A DNA stretch of 64,000 bases from Lysinibacillus antri (GCF_003977595.1 NZ_RYYR01000002.1:62001-126000), one strand, 5' to 3'. Positions 43,285-51,699 are shown, counted from the stretch's first letter. The notes: generated by a model from the letters alone, not told the origin. A program made the numbers and translations.

Positions 43285-43470
43285 TTAATTGCCTCCCCTC
43301 GCTTGTTTGATTTTTTCGAATTGTATATCGATGGCAGCGTTTGCTTCTAGCAACTCATGATGTGACATCTTTTTTACTTCCTCATATGAAAGTATTCTTT
43401 CTACAACAGGACGCCACATTTTCCATCGCATTTCTGCTCTAGCTCGATAATAAGTGTCATCAAATTTAAC
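43285..43470 (-). CDS. Frameshift extension of the tail assembly chaperone
   Basis: An open frame of about 60 codons (VKFDDTYYRARAEMRWKMWR..., ending IKQARGGN) begins where the chaperone frame stops and ends directly before the tape-measure ATG. It has no start codon with a ribosome site near its beginning. It is entered by +1 (or -2) slippage at CTTTTTCGTTAA, where the upstream frame reads CTT TTT CGT TAA. Fused chaperone products of this kind are normal in tailed phages. Confidence 0.7.
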   Translation of the reverse strand, partial: VKFDDTYYRARAEMRWKMWRPVVERILSYEEVKKMSHHELLEANAAIDIQFEKIKQARGGN

Positions 43471-43747
43471 GAAAAAGGAATTTAGATGCTGCTCGCATTA
43501 CATCAGTAAACACTTTCATGCTGTCAAACTGTTCGAAATACTCAACGGTTACACGTTTTGGCGCGCCGTCCTCTTCGACAAATACAACATGTTCTAAGAT
43601 TTCTTTATATAACTCTTTCTCGGATGTATTACCTTTTTCATCTTTCGTACGTTCTCGAATATCTAATGTCGCTTCAAGTCCTGGATGTTGAAAGATAAAT
43701 TTTTTCCCTGCAATCGTTTCTGTTGCTTGTTTATTTTTAAGTGCCAT
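43466..43747 (-). CDS. Tail assembly chaperone, XkdN-like
   Basis: A 93-residue protein placed between tail tube and tape measure, the fixed position of tail assembly chaperones. It starts MALKNKQATETIAGKKFIF after a GGGAGA site; a longer upstream frame lacks a ribosome site. It contains an acidic linker (TKDEKGNTSEKELYKEILEHVVFVEE in pieces). Its stop codon lies in a T-rich slippery run, and a second frame carries on to the tape-measure start, so a longer form is expected. Confidence 0.82.
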   Translation of the reverse strand: MALKNKQATETIAGKKFIFQHPGLEATLDIRERTKDEKGNTSEKELYKEILEHVVFVEEDGAPKRVTVEYFEQFDSMKVFTDVMRAASKFLFR

Positions 43748-43811
43748 TTTACGTCTCTCCCATTCTTTTCGTTTTAAATGATTGGTAATGTGTCGCTTTT
43801 TCATAGCAAAT

Positions 43812-43838
43812 TAAAAAGAGTGAGCACGTGGCCCACTC
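43812..43838 (-). terminator. Hairpin between tail tube and chaperone genes
   Basis: GAGTGAGC (43818-43825) pairs with GCCCACTC (43831-43838), including one wobble, with TTTTT following on the minus strand. A partial terminator would keep tube protein more abundant than chaperone. Confidence 0.6.
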
Positions 43839-43849
43839 CCCTTTCTGCA

Positions 43850-44251
43850 TTATTTCACTGTGTAATCAAATACTTTTAGTGTATAAACGCGGTTTGATGC
43901 TGCTTTACCAAACTCTTTATCAGATGGTTTCGTAATCATTGCTTTTGTTCCACCTGCAACCTCTTTAATTTCATTGTTAGAATTCACCCAAACAGGTACC
44001 ATTGCACGAGTGTTAGCTAAATTATCTAAATATGAAATTGATGGACTAGTTTGATTTAATGTGATTTCAATTGTACCCATTTGATCACCGTTTACAGAAA
44101 CAACTGCATCACCTTGAGCACTTGACGTTGCTTCAAAGTTATCGTTATCTTTACTAGCTTTAACAAACGAGCCATCTGCATAACCCGTAATAAATACTCC
44201 ACCTACTGTTGCAACAACTTTTCGAGCGTCATATGTTCCGATATGTGGCAT
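43850..44251 (-). CDS. Tail tube protein (DUF3277 / XkdM-like)
   Basis: A 133-residue beta-rich protein with VGGVFITGYADGSFVKASKD, SVNGDQMGTIEITLNQTSPS in part, and the C-terminal RVYTLKVFDYTVK, matching the inner-tube proteins of Gram-positive myophages. It forms the rings of the tube inside the sheath. The gene follows the sheath by 16 bases and is itself followed by a terminator-like hairpin, in keeping with high and separate expression. Confidence 0.88.
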   Translation of the reverse strand: MPHIGTYDARKVVATVGGVFITGYADGSFVKASKDNDNFEATSSAQGDAVVSVNGDQMGTIEITLNQTSPSISYLDNLANTRAMVPVWVNSNNEIKEVAGGTKAMITKPSDKEFGKAASNRVYTLKVFDYTVK

Positions 44252-44267
44252 CTAATTCCCCTCCTTC

Positions 44268-45278
44268 TTAGTAAACCATTTCGCCTTTGACTTCAGCACT
44301 ATGGATTGCTCCGGCTAGTTCAAGGCTAAATGATAGTCCTTTATAGTTACGTTCTACACGATCTGCCGCATTTGTTTGTGTACGTCTCAACGCAGTAAGT
44401 GTATAAAATGGTTGTTCTGCTTCATTTTTTGCGATTATTCCTTGTTGACCAGCGATTTCTAAGATAGTACGAGCTTCACTTTCAATTTGTGGGATGCCGA
44501 CATCATCATATGAAATCTTGTCATTATTAACGAATAAAGTGGAAATCGCCTGCTCCATGTTTACTTTCACCCAGTCCTTACCGTGGATCACGTCAATGTA
44601 TTCTCCTGATAGTAAAGTACCTTCAGAAGTTTGATACTGGCCACCTTTTGATACATAAGCGAAGCCGTTTAAGTCATGAATAGCAAGTAATGTTGTTGCA
44701 TCGTACGGAGCAGGATCTACACCGATTAATTTTTTAAATTTATATGTGATGGAACCAACTAATTTTGAACCATGACCACCGATTAACGCTAGATGAGGAT
44801 ATTGTTCAAGTTTGTCGTGCATCATAACAAATGTACGATCGTATTTTTTTGCTGAAATAGTTGTTAAATCTTCAATGCTATCGACTGTATGTCCGGCAAT
44901 TTTAACTCCTTCACCTTCTACAACATCCGATATTGCAATGTAGTCGGAAACAGCCCCAGTTGCTAGAGATACGAAATACCAATCTTCATCGTAGTATTTT
45001 TCTAATGTCTCTGCAGCTGTAATTGGTGTTGCCGCACTTAAATTATAGGTTGCAATAGCTACTTTTCCAGTGCTTGTATCTCCTTGTTTAAATGCTACTT
45101 TAGCAGCTTTATAGGCATCTGTAGTTTGAGGGAAATCTACCTCAACACCTTCAATATCCCCATAAATTTTAAAAGACTGTGGACCTGCTTTATCTGCAAG
45201 AATTAAGGGTGTACCCAATCCCGTTAATGCAGAAGGCTTTTTAATGTCGATTGTGACTTTGACATCTTTTAATGGCAT
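44268..45278 (-). CDS. Tail sheath protein (DUF3383)
   Basis: The 336-residue protein forms the contractile sheath. It has the N-terminal DVKVTIDIKKPSALTGLGTPLILAD, the middle YDEDWYFVSLATG and ALIGGHGSKLVGS, and a C-terminal domain with YTLTALRRTQTNAADRVERNYKGLSFSLELAGAIHS seen here in pieces, which by analogy links neighbouring subunits. It is shorter than PBSX XkdK and of the DUF3383 type. It shows that the phage has a contractile tail. Confidence 0.88.
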   Translation of the reverse strand: MPLKDVKVTIDIKKPSALTGLGTPLILADKAGPQSFKIYGDIEGVEVDFPQTTDAYKAAKVAFKQGDTSTGKVAIATYNLSAATPITAAETLEKYYDEDWYFVSLATGAVSDYIAISDVVEGEGVKIAGHTVDSIEDLTTISAKKYDRTFVMMHDKLEQYPHLALIGGHGSKLVGSITYKFKKLIGVDPAPYDATTLLAIHDLNGFAYVSKGGQYQTSEGTLLSGEYIDVIHGKDWVKVNMEQAISTLFVNNDKISYDDVGIPQIESEARTILEIAGQQGIIAKNEAEQPFYTLTALRRTQTNAADRVERNYKGLSFSLELAGAIHSAEVKGEMVY

Positions 45279-45290
45279 TCTTTTTACCTC

Positions 45291-45761
45291 CTAATTGTTA
45301 ATCGTTACTTTTTCAATTACTTCAATCTCATAAGATTCTTGCGCTCTTACACGTAATCGCACATCAAAACCACATCGACGTTCGTAATTGATATTTAAAA
45401 AAACATCACGATTTGTGACAGGTAAAACGTCAACAACCGCAATGTTTGCATCTGACAATTCAATTGTTCCTTTGCCCAAGAAATAAGCACGAGATTTCAA
45501 AGCTAATGATTCAGCATCTTCAATAGTTTTTGCGTGACAGGTAATTGATAAAACAAGCTCTGTATCTTGTTCCATTGTTTGAATAACCCCTTTTAAAGAG
45601 GTTGTTGATTGTCCAATCCCTTCACTAACTAATGTCTTTTTGATTGCAATGAACGGATAAGGTGGTTGATCTCCATTTGTTTCAGCTTGTATTACCATTT
45701 TATCTGCATAATTCGTGAGTCCTTGTTGAACTGGTAGCCAAATATCATCATACTCAATCAA
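45291..45761 (-). CDS. Neck or tail-terminator protein (LIC_12616 type)
   Basis: A 156-residue protein with YPFIAIKKTLVSEGIGQ and the terminal RRCGFDVRLRVRAQESYEIEVIEKV in part, a pattern of the phage neck-terminator proteins that cap the tail tube before it joins the head. It overlaps the upstream gene by eight bases and is followed by the sheath gene, the right place for this role. Confidence 0.75.
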   Translation of the reverse strand: MIEYDDIWLPVQQGLTNYADKMVIQAETNGDQPPYPFIAIKKTLVSEGIGQSTTSLKGVIQTMEQDTELVLSITCHAKTIEDAESLALKSRAYFLGKGTIELSDANIAVVDVLPVTNRDVFLNINYERRCGFDVRLRVRAQESYEIEVIEKVTINN

Positions 45762-46095
45762 ACGAACTCACCCCTTTTGCAATATAGCGATAGAAGTCAC
45801 CAAATTGCGTGAAATCGGCGCTTGTATCAACGGTGTACTTTTGACCATTCTTCTCAATCTTATCGCCATGCACAAAAGGAGCAAGCGAATAAAGTTGTAC
45901 ATCAGCATTGGTAACTAGTCCACCCAGTTGAGCAATCGTTTTTACATCGAATGGGATTAACGCTGCTTGTCGTGTTTCAGGTATCGGTTCACTCTCGACC
46001 GGCTTACCGTTAACCCACCCACCTTTTGTTGTTACAAACACGGTAATTGGACCACTATATTTATTTATTAATCTAGAAAAGTTATACATACTCAT
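45754..46095 (-). CDS. Head-tail joining protein, unknown family
   Basis: A 113-residue protein (MSMYNFSRLINKYSGPITVFVTTKGGWVNGK...) with a small beta-barrel look (VFVTTKGG, QLYSLAPFVHGDKIEKNGQKYTVD). Its position between the gp10-like gene and the tail terminator fits a head-tail stopper. It has ATGA and eight-base overlaps with its neighbours. No clear family signature. Confidence 0.7.
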   Translation of the reverse strand: MSMYNFSRLINKYSGPITVFVTTKGGWVNGKPVESEPIPETRQAALIPFDVKTIAQLGGLVTNADVQLYSLAPFVHGDKIEKNGQKYTVDTSADFTQFGDFYRYIAKGVSSFD

Positions 46096-46622
46096 TCAAT
46101 ATCAACCTCCATGGAGCCGATAAGTCCTCCGCTATCAACTAACGGATTGTTAGAACCTTTTTTACGTTCAACCGTAAAAGGATGGTTTACTGGATGGTCT
46201 AGATCGATGGCATGTTCTTGGATTTTCCCTCTTAATTCAAGAGCAAGCATTTCAAAGAATAGTTCTACGGATAAGTTTCCTGCAATAACCTCATCGATTA
46301 ATTCATCTGCTTTTCTTTGTACATCCTTCTCATGGAGATCCGCACCAGTACGCAAAAAAGAGCGTTCAGGAATGATGATATGTGTAGTTTCTTTCTTTAA
46401 GTGCAAGCCTTGTGAAGCTAAATATCCACGCATTTTGTCTGTTACCTGAATACGAGCACCATATTCATGAACCGCTGCCAATCCAGCAAGCGATATTTCG
46501 TCATTGTATGGTTTATCGTTTGGGTAACCTACTTTTGCTTTTTTTCTACGAACTTTTGATAATTCCGATAAAATCTCTGGAATCCGGTTATTGTCACGCA
46601 TACCAACTCGAATACGGGCCAT
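46092..46622 (-). CDS. HK97 gp10-like tail completion / virion morphogenesis protein
   Basis: A 176-residue protein with KVGYPNDK, LAAVHEYGARIQV and PERSFLRTG, the pattern shared by HK97 gp10-type and Mu virion morphogenesis proteins, which complete the head-tail joint. It is located between connector and stopper genes. The ATG at 46622 directly follows the connector stop. Confidence 0.82.
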   Translation of the reverse strand: MARIRVGMRDNNRIPEILSELSKVRRKKAKVGYPNDKPYNDEISLAGLAAVHEYGARIQVTDKMRGYLASQGLHLKKETTHIIIPERSFLRTGADLHEKDVQRKADELIDEVIAGNLSVELFFEMLALELRGKIQEHAIDLDHPVNHPFTVERKKGSNNPLVDSGGLIGSMEVDIE

Positions 46623-46961
46623 TTACCTACCTCCAAACGATTTAAACCGTAATTTACGAAGGCCTAGCGAACTTAATTTCTTTATTAGTGCGTTATTTCG
46701 TTCTTCTACACTATCGAAAGTTTGCGACATGCCACCAATTGATTCGCTTTTAATACCTGCATTACCTTGCAATTCGAAATCCACGTATTGAGCCACAATT
46801 CCTTTAACACTTGCAGGCAACGTTAATACTCCGTCTACCGTGAAATCCTGATTGCAAACACGTTTTACAAAATCAACGGCTTCATCAAGTTTTAATTGCA
46901 AATAAGCATCTGATAGGTTGTTTGTGTTAGGTAACAATGTTTTTAGTTCATTCAGATTCAT
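46623..46961 (-). CDS. Head-tail connector protein, gp6-like
   Basis: A 112-residue helical protein (NLNELKTLLPNTNNLSDAYLQLKLDEAVDFVKRVCN in pieces), the usual head of gp6/gp15-type adaptor proteins that form a ring under the portal. ATG 46961 has AGGTGG at five bases; a GTG at 46970 overlaps that site. The gene overlaps the end of the preceding 47-residue gene by 14 bases. Confidence 0.8.
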   Translation of the reverse strand: MNLNELKTLLPNTNNLSDAYLQLKLDEAVDFVKRVCNQDFTVDGVLTLPASVKGIVAQYVDFELQGNAGIKSESIGGMSQTFDSVEERNNALIKKLSSLGLRKLRFKSFGGR

Positions 46962-47091
46962 CTTCGCCACCTACTTGCTTTTTACGAGTAGATTTAGGTT
47001 TTGTGTAAGGCTTATACCCATGATTTTTATAAACAACCTCATATGCCTTTTCAGTGGCTTCAATTACTTTGCCATCTTTTTCGACTAACAT
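46948..47091 (-). CDS. Small basic phage protein between capsid and connector
   Basis: A 47-residue protein (MLVEKDGKVIEATEKAYEVVYKNHGYKPY..., ending GGEDESE) with a GGAGGG site before ATG 47091. Small proteins starting KAY..VYK..G and containing a basic KPKSTRKK stretch occur at this place in many Firmicute phages; the function is unknown. It overlaps the connector gene. Confidence 0.75.
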   Translation of the reverse strand: MLVEKDGKVIEATEKAYEVVYKNHGYKPYTKPKSTRKKQVGGEDESE

Positions 47092-47102
47092 ATGCACCCT
47101 CC

Positions 47103-47132
47103 TTACATAAAAAATAGAGCAAGCCGAAGCTC
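47103..47132 (-). terminator. Terminator-like hairpin after the capsid gene
   Basis: GAGC (47117-47120) and GCTC (47129-47132) close a short stem with TATTTTTTA after it on the minus strand, six bases after the capsid stop. It may lower transcription past the most abundant gene. Confidence 0.55.
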
Positions 47133-47137
47133 ACTCA

Positions 47138-48097
47138 TTAAGGTGTAACGTCTGGTGTAATAGCAGCGAATGCATCTTCTGCTAATGTTGTAAATGCTAC
47201 TTCTTGAGTCACACGTAGTGCGAACATATCACGTTCAAATAAGTTAATTGGGTTGCCGCTACCATCTTGGATAGTTGTTAACGTCGCGTCAGTAGAAATT
47301 GTATATTCCATACCCGCAGGCATTCCGTAACGAGTCATATCCCAGTTACCCGCAATTAATAACGCCTTTGCATAATCCCATGACTTAGAATCAGCATAGC
47401 CGATTGGTAAACCTAGAGCCGTTGAAGTTGCACCAGCCGTTGCATCTGTGAAAATCGGTTGATTGTTGCCGTCTTTTGCTCCACGTAATTTTTGTTTGAA
47501 TTTACGAGTAGTCGTAAAACCATCTGGATCTTTGTCAGCATCTTCAATTAAAGCCATCACTGCGTTTAACTCATCGTATAAGTTAGTTAGTGAATTAAGC
47601 TCCACTGTATTACCAGCAGTTGTAATACGCTCCCATACAGACGTACCTACTTCAAATGGAGAACCTACACCAAATAATCCCGCTTGGTCAAACTTGATTG
47701 CGAATGCTTCAGCAATAGCCGGACGCATTTGAGTGAAGAAGTCTTGCACACTGTATTTTAAAAACTCTTTTGAAACTGGAATAATTACCCCTAATTTTTT
47801 AGCTACGATTTTCGCATCTAACCATGTAGCCTTTGACGTTTGGATACGTTCACCTTCACCTACCCAGTAAGCCCCAGGACCACTTGCTAAATACGTGAAT
47901 TTTTTCTCCTGCTTCGCCATCGGTTCGTATTTCGCTAAACGAGTAAGCACCGATTGTTGCATAAACTCTGTAACTACTAACTTACCTTCTTCAGCCGGTA
48001 CTGCTCCTGTTGGCGCATCTTGTAATAAGATGTTTGCCGGGTTGAATGTATCGAATTGTGAAATGTTAACTTTTAAACGTCGTTTTACAGTTTTCAT
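47138..48097 (-). CDS. Major capsid protein (HK97 fold)
   Basis: The 319-residue protein has the HK97-type pattern: TYLASGPGAYWVGEGERIQTSKATWLDAKIVAKKLGVIIPVSKEFL (in pieces, about 68-115, the E-loop and spine region) and a C-terminal part ending FATRVTQEVAFTTLAEDAFAA-like sequence. Its first residues MKTVKRRLKVNISQFD closely resemble the start of the scaffold protein encoded next door, MKSVFKKRLPVNIKQFD. That part may be removed by the nearby protease. The ATG at 48097 follows GGAGG. Confidence 0.93.
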   Translation of the reverse strand: MKTVKRRLKVNISQFDTFNPANILLQDAPTGAVPAEEGKLVVTEFMQQSVLTRLAKYEPMAKQEKKFTYLASGPGAYWVGEGERIQTSKATWLDAKIVAKKLGVIIPVSKEFLKYSVQDFFTQMRPAIAEAFAIKFDQAGLFGVGSPFEVGTSVWERITTAGNTVELNSLTNLYDELNAVMALIEDADKDPDGFTTTRKFKQKLRGAKDGNNQPIFTDATAGATSTALGLPIGYADSKSWDYAKALLIAGNWDMTRYGMPAGMEYTISTDATLTTIQDGSGNPINLFERDMFALRVTQEVAFTTLAEDAFAAITPDVTP

Positions 48098-48118
48098 AGA
48101 TTGTTTCCTCCAATATGT

Positions 48119-48748
48119 TTATTTTCGTAATGAAACTTGATTAGCAATCGCGCCGAAATCAATAGCGCCACCGCCACCACTTTCTCCATGATCAATCCCT
48201 CGACCATGCTCTTTGAATTTCGCATCTACAGCCGCTTGAATCGCTTTTGTATGTGCTTCTTCATATTTCGTTAAATTAGCAAGAGTCGTTTCCTCATCAG
48301 CACCAATTAAATAATCAATAACTTCTGTTGGTAATTTCTTTTCTTGAGCCACTTTTAAAGCTTTAGCGGATAGATCAGCACGTTCACGACTTTTACGTTC
48401 CTTTTCGATCTCTGCACGAAGTTTTTCAACCTCTTTTTCAGCAGGAGATTTTTCAGGATTACGCTTATTAACCTCTTCCTCAATAAGTGATTCAAGGTTG
48501 TTCGCTTTCCAAGTTTCGAGCGATTTCGTGAAGTGTGCATCCAATTTCGGTTGCAACACCTTTTTACCTTCAGATGTTTCTAAGAAAGGTTTCACATTGT
48601 CAGCAGTGAGTACATTCGACTTGTAATAAGCTTTTACTTCCTCATTGTCCTTATTAGAATCTAGGAAAGCTTTCACTTGTTCGAAAGTAAGCTCACCATC
48701 AAATTGCTTAATATTAACTGGTAAACGTTTTTTGAATACTGATTTCAT
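48119..48748 (-). CDS. Scaffold protein (DUF4355)
   Basis: A 209-residue scaffold that guides capsid assembly. The middle is a charged coiled coil (EKEVEKLRAEIEKERKSRERADLS in part), the second half has AQEKKLPTEVIDYLIGADEETTLAN, and the end GGGGAIDFGAIANQVSLRK, all typical of DUF4355. The start MKSVFKKRLPVNIKQFD resembles that of the capsid protein and the Prp cleavage site of other phages. ATG 48748 follows AAGGAGG; a longer frame would reach into the protease gene. Confidence 0.9.
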   Translation of the reverse strand: MKSVFKKRLPVNIKQFDGELTFEQVKAFLDSNKDNEEVKAYYKSNVLTADNVKPFLETSEGKKVLQPKLDAHFTKSLETWKANNLESLIEEEVNKRNPEKSPAEKEVEKLRAEIEKERKSRERADLSAKALKVAQEKKLPTEVIDYLIGADEETTLANLTKYEEAHTKAIQAAVDAKFKEHGRGIDHGESGGGGAIDFGAIANQVSLRK

Positions 48749-48779
48749 TTCATGTTCCTCCTTACCAAGTAGTTCGAGC

Positions 48780-48965
48780 CTACTTGTCGCTTTCAATTAT
48801 TTTTACTGATAGATCATGTGGAAATTGTTCTTCTAAGTCTTGTAAATAACGCACAGACGATTGTAAGAGAGTTGAAACTGCAGCACATACCGTCGATTGT
48901 GTATGCCCTTTTGCTTCAATCTTTAAATATCCGTCTGGATTAGTCGTGACTGTGATTTCAGTCAT
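48780..48965 (-). CDS. Miniature Prp-like cysteine protease
   Basis: A 61-residue protein with the Prp (DUF464, YsxB) signature: KGHTQSTVCAAVSTLLQSS holds the catalytic His21 and Cys27. In host Prp the two are about 11-12 residues apart and the protein is about 106 long; here the loop and the middle of the chain are missing. Host Prp trims ribosomal protein L27 and, in S. aureus phage 80alpha, scaffold and capsid. Here the gene is directly upstream of scaffold and capsid, so it likely trims both. ATG 48965 follows AAAGGGTG. Confidence 0.78.
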   Translation of the reverse strand: MTEITVTTNPDGYLKIEAKGHTQSTVCAAVSTLLQSSVRYLQDLEEQFPHDLSVKIIESDK

Positions 48966-49030
48966 TCTTAACACCCTTTCAAATGCCCTTACAGTACGAG
49001 CCAGTAAGTGCAAGGTTAAGTACTTTACAG

Positions 49031-49195
49031 TTAGTTATTTTTAATAAGTTCGTAATAACCTAAATTGCTGTATGGAACAAAGCCTAAAGTGGTTTCTTTA
49101 TTAAGGAAGAAGACACCCTGTTCAGCATGGTAAACCTCCGTTACCCCTTCCAACGTTACATACATTTTATCTAAAGTGGAAATGCCGTATTTCAT
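49031..49195 (-). CDS. Small phage protein, unknown
   Basis: A 54-residue protein starting MKYGISTLDKMYVTLEGVTEVYHAEQ after an AAGGGGTG site. The alternating pattern suggests a small beta fold. No family is recognised. It lies between the head morphogenesis and protease genes. Confidence 0.68.
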   Translation of the reverse strand: MKYGISTLDKMYVTLEGVTEVYHAEQGVFFLNKETTLGFVPYSNLGYYELIKNN

Positions 49196-49245
49196 ATTGT
49201 CACACCCCTTCAATCCATAATAAAAAGCCGTATCACTACGACTCA

Positions 49246-49422
49246 CTAACCCATCGATATTCGTTGTGCGTACAGTAAACCGTCATGCGTAGCGATCATA
49301 AGCACATCGCCCTTTTCATCACGAAAAATAGTAGCCTGCTCTGTCGTTTCTACAATATGGACGTCCTGTACGGTTCGTTTCTGTTCACCACTCGCATAGA
49401 CGAGCATTACTTCATAAACCAC
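49246..49422 (-). CDS. Small phage protein, unknown
   Basis: A 58-residue protein beginning with GTG at 49422 (MVYEVMLVYASGEQKRTV...) after GAGGTGATGC, and ending LLYAQRISMG. Beta-rich, with no recognised family. It follows the head morphogenesis gene by four bases, so it is probably part of the late operon. Confidence 0.62.
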   Translation of the reverse strand: MVYEVMLVYASGEQKRTVQDVHIVETTEQATIFRDEKGDVLMIATHDGLLYAQRISMG

Positions 49423-49426
49423 CGCA

Positions 49427-50335
49427 TCACCTCATAGCCTTTTGAAATTCTTCAAATGTTTGTTTGGCTAAATCATCATTGGTTTTACCTTCAACCTTAT
49501 CAATCTCGTAAATCAAGATACATCTGCAATGAATATCGTGATGGGCGTAGCCGGTATTACCTGGAGCAATCCCCTTTTCTCCGTTACCTAAATCAAACAA
49601 ATCATTAACAGGGATTTTTACATGATCCATTTTGACGTGATTGGCTTTTGGCGTTTTACGAACACGACTATCTTTCATATTACGCCACTTTTTCACCATG
49701 ATAATACCTTTAGAATTAGCGTACTTAGCGCTATCCAATGTCCCTTGCTCACGCACCCGATGAGTTTCAGTTCGAGTAACACGAATTGACTTTGTATAGT
49801 CACCTTCAAACATTTCTGTCATACTCGAAGCCATCTCTTTGTAAGTAGAACCTCTTACAAGGCTCTGTGTGACGTTTTGTTGAATCTTATATATTATGTC
49901 TCTACGATTCTTTTCTAACGTTTCTGAGAGCGTTAGACCTTTCACTGGGTTATTAATTGCCGCTTTGATTTGTTCAATTGCCAATGAAGTATAGCCAATT
50001 GCTTTTCGAGCCTCTTTTTCAATCGCCCAACCCATCCACTCATAGGAGTACATGTAACTTTCAGATAACAGTGTTGTAATAACTGTTTGAGTTTGTTTAG
50101 ACATTGCATTGACATGCTCAATGATGGTATTCATTAACTTTTTCAAACGATCATACTGCATCATTTGCTCATAAGTAAGTTTACCATCAGTTTCATACTT
50201 CTCATAAATCAGACCAATTTGGGCAAGTACTTCTTTAACTAATTTTTGATAAATAGTTCGAATACTTTTTTCAGTTTTCGCTAATTCTTTAGTGTTCCAC
50301 TCACTTAGTTTCCGTGCGTACTTCTCCAGATCCAT
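49427..50335 (-). CDS. Minor head / head morphogenesis protein, SPP1 gp7-like
   Basis: A 302-residue protein with a helical N-terminal half and a C-terminal Mu gpF-like domain: SIRVTRTETHRVREQGTLDSAKY, KKWRNMKDSRVRKTPKANHVKMD and GYAHHDIHCRCIL are seen in pieces and form the usual motif. SPP1 gp7 binds the portal and DNA and affects ejection. ATG 50335 is preferred, with GGTGGTGA upstream; an ATG at 50350 lacks a site. The gene overlaps the portal by 35 bases. Confidence 0.88.
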   Translation of the reverse strand: MDLEKYARKLSEWNTKELAKTEKSIRTIYQKLVKEVLAQIGLIYEKYETDGKLTYEQMMQYDRLKKLMNTIIEHVNAMSKQTQTVITTLLSESYMYSYEWMGWAIEKEARKAIGYTSLAIEQIKAAINNPVKGLTLSETLEKNRRDIIYKIQQNVTQSLVRGSTYKEMASSMTEMFEGDYTKSIRVTRTETHRVREQGTLDSAKYANSKGIIMVKKWRNMKDSRVRKTPKANHVKMDHVKIPVNDLFDLGNGEKGIAPGNTGYAHHDIHCRCILIYEIDKVEGKTNDDLAKQTFEEFQKAMR

Positions 50336-51698
50336 TGCCTTCACCACCATCCATTAAAGGTGGGATTGAATCACGTTCTAGTTCCTTTTGTTCTAGCTCG
50401 TATTCAACATCATCCACAACCGAAAGTGTAGATAGTGCGGTTTTTTCAGACGTAATTGCAGTTAAGGTTACGGCTGTTTGCGCTTCTTCTAGTAAATTTA
50501 CTGGAAGGTTACGTTTGAAGCCAAACCAAACTTTTAAATAATCATCCTTGTCGCACAATCCTCTCTTAGACCATGCAGAACAAAGCACCTTAAATTGATA
50601 ACGAAGTGCAGCAACCATTTTCCGCTCCATCGTAATACATTTATTTTCAAGGGACATGAGCTTATACTTCATGGCCACGCCGGATAAATTGTTACTGAAG
50701 TTTTCATCCGTAAAATTGACCGATTTCGCAAAACGAAGGATGTTTTGTTCTAAGCGATTGAGATGGTTTTCAATCATTGTGTCGTTAATGTCTTTGGTTA
50801 AATAATTAAGACTATCGTTTTCCCCGAATAATTCAAAAATCCCACCTTTTTTTGCTTTCTCCAGTACCTCATCATCTGCACCCATCCCTTTTAAAACAAG
50901 ATAGGCTAAACGGTATTGCTCAATTTCATTGGATGCATCAGAAAGAGTCCTGTCGTATGCATCAATTAACGACACCACTTTTTCAGCATCTGCCATTAAC
51001 TCTTCATTGTTCGGCAAACCAAATAACGGACAGTAATCGAATGTGTGTAGTTCCTTTTCAATCAGCGATAATCCATTATCACCTGTTTCAAAAACATAAA
51101 AATAAGCGTCGTCGTAAAACTCGACACGCTGCTTGTTTTTATCTATCTCAAAATAACGAATTGCAAATTCTGGTTCCGTGTAGTCAGATGATGAAATTAA
51201 AATGGTTTCCCACGGATCAATGTTGACGATTCGCTCTTTTCCTTCAAAATCAATGTAAGCAAGTCGAGCACTATAACCACAAATCGCGGCTTTTTTACCC
51301 CATTCACTGTCTTTGTCCTCGACATTGTTTCTCAGGTTGAATGCTTCAATTTCATCTTTTAATTTTTGGAATTCATTTTCTGTCTTCTCGTCCACTTCAT
51401 ACGAAATAGGATGACCGAACATATACCCGATTTTTGTATCAACAATTTCTGCATCAAATGCATTATTTAAACGATTGTTCACCTTATCGTCAAGTCGTTC
51501 AACAATACCAGTTTCGAAATCATCTACTTGTATTGGTCCTCGTTTGAATATCGGAACACCTTGAACCGATGCTTTATACCGTTCATAAGCGAGAATACGT
51601 TTTGAATTGTCGGCTTGATGTTCTTCTATCGCTTTTGCAATAATGCTTGGGTCTGCTCCTTGCGCTTTAAACAATCGCAGAAACTTGTATAAATTCAT
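50301..51698 (-). CDS. Portal protein, SPP1 gp6-like
   Basis: The 465-residue portal forms the ring through which DNA enters the head. It has the features of the SPP1 gp6 family: VNNRLNNAFDAEIVDTKIGYMFGHPI near residue 65-90, the DKNKQRVEFYDDAYFYVFE region and SGVAMKYKLMSLENKC near 340-355. The ATG at 51698 lies directly after the terminase stop, with AAGGAGG inside the end of that gene. The pairing of a gp6-type portal with a gp7-type head protein is the usual SPP1 arrangement. Confidence 0.93.
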   Translation of the reverse strand: MNLYKFLRLFKAQGADPSIIAKAIEEHQADNSKRILAYERYKASVQGVPIFKRGPIQVDDFETGIVERLDDKVNNRLNNAFDAEIVDTKIGYMFGHPISYEVDEKTENEFQKLKDEIEAFNLRNNVEDKDSEWGKKAAICGYSARLAYIDFEGKERIVNIDPWETILISSSDYTEPEFAIRYFEIDKNKQRVEFYDDAYFYVFETGDNGLSLIEKELHTFDYCPLFGLPNNEELMADAEKVVSLIDAYDRTLSDASNEIEQYRLAYLVLKGMGADDEVLEKAKKGGIFELFGENDSLNYLTKDINDTMIENHLNRLEQNILRFAKSVNFTDENFSNNLSGVAMKYKLMSLENKCITMERKMVAALRYQFKVLCSAWSKRGLCDKDDYLKVWFGFKRNLPVNLLEEAQTAVTLTAITSEKTALSTLSVVDDVEYELEQKELERDSIPPLMDGGEGNGSGEVRTETK

Positions 51699-51699
51699 G

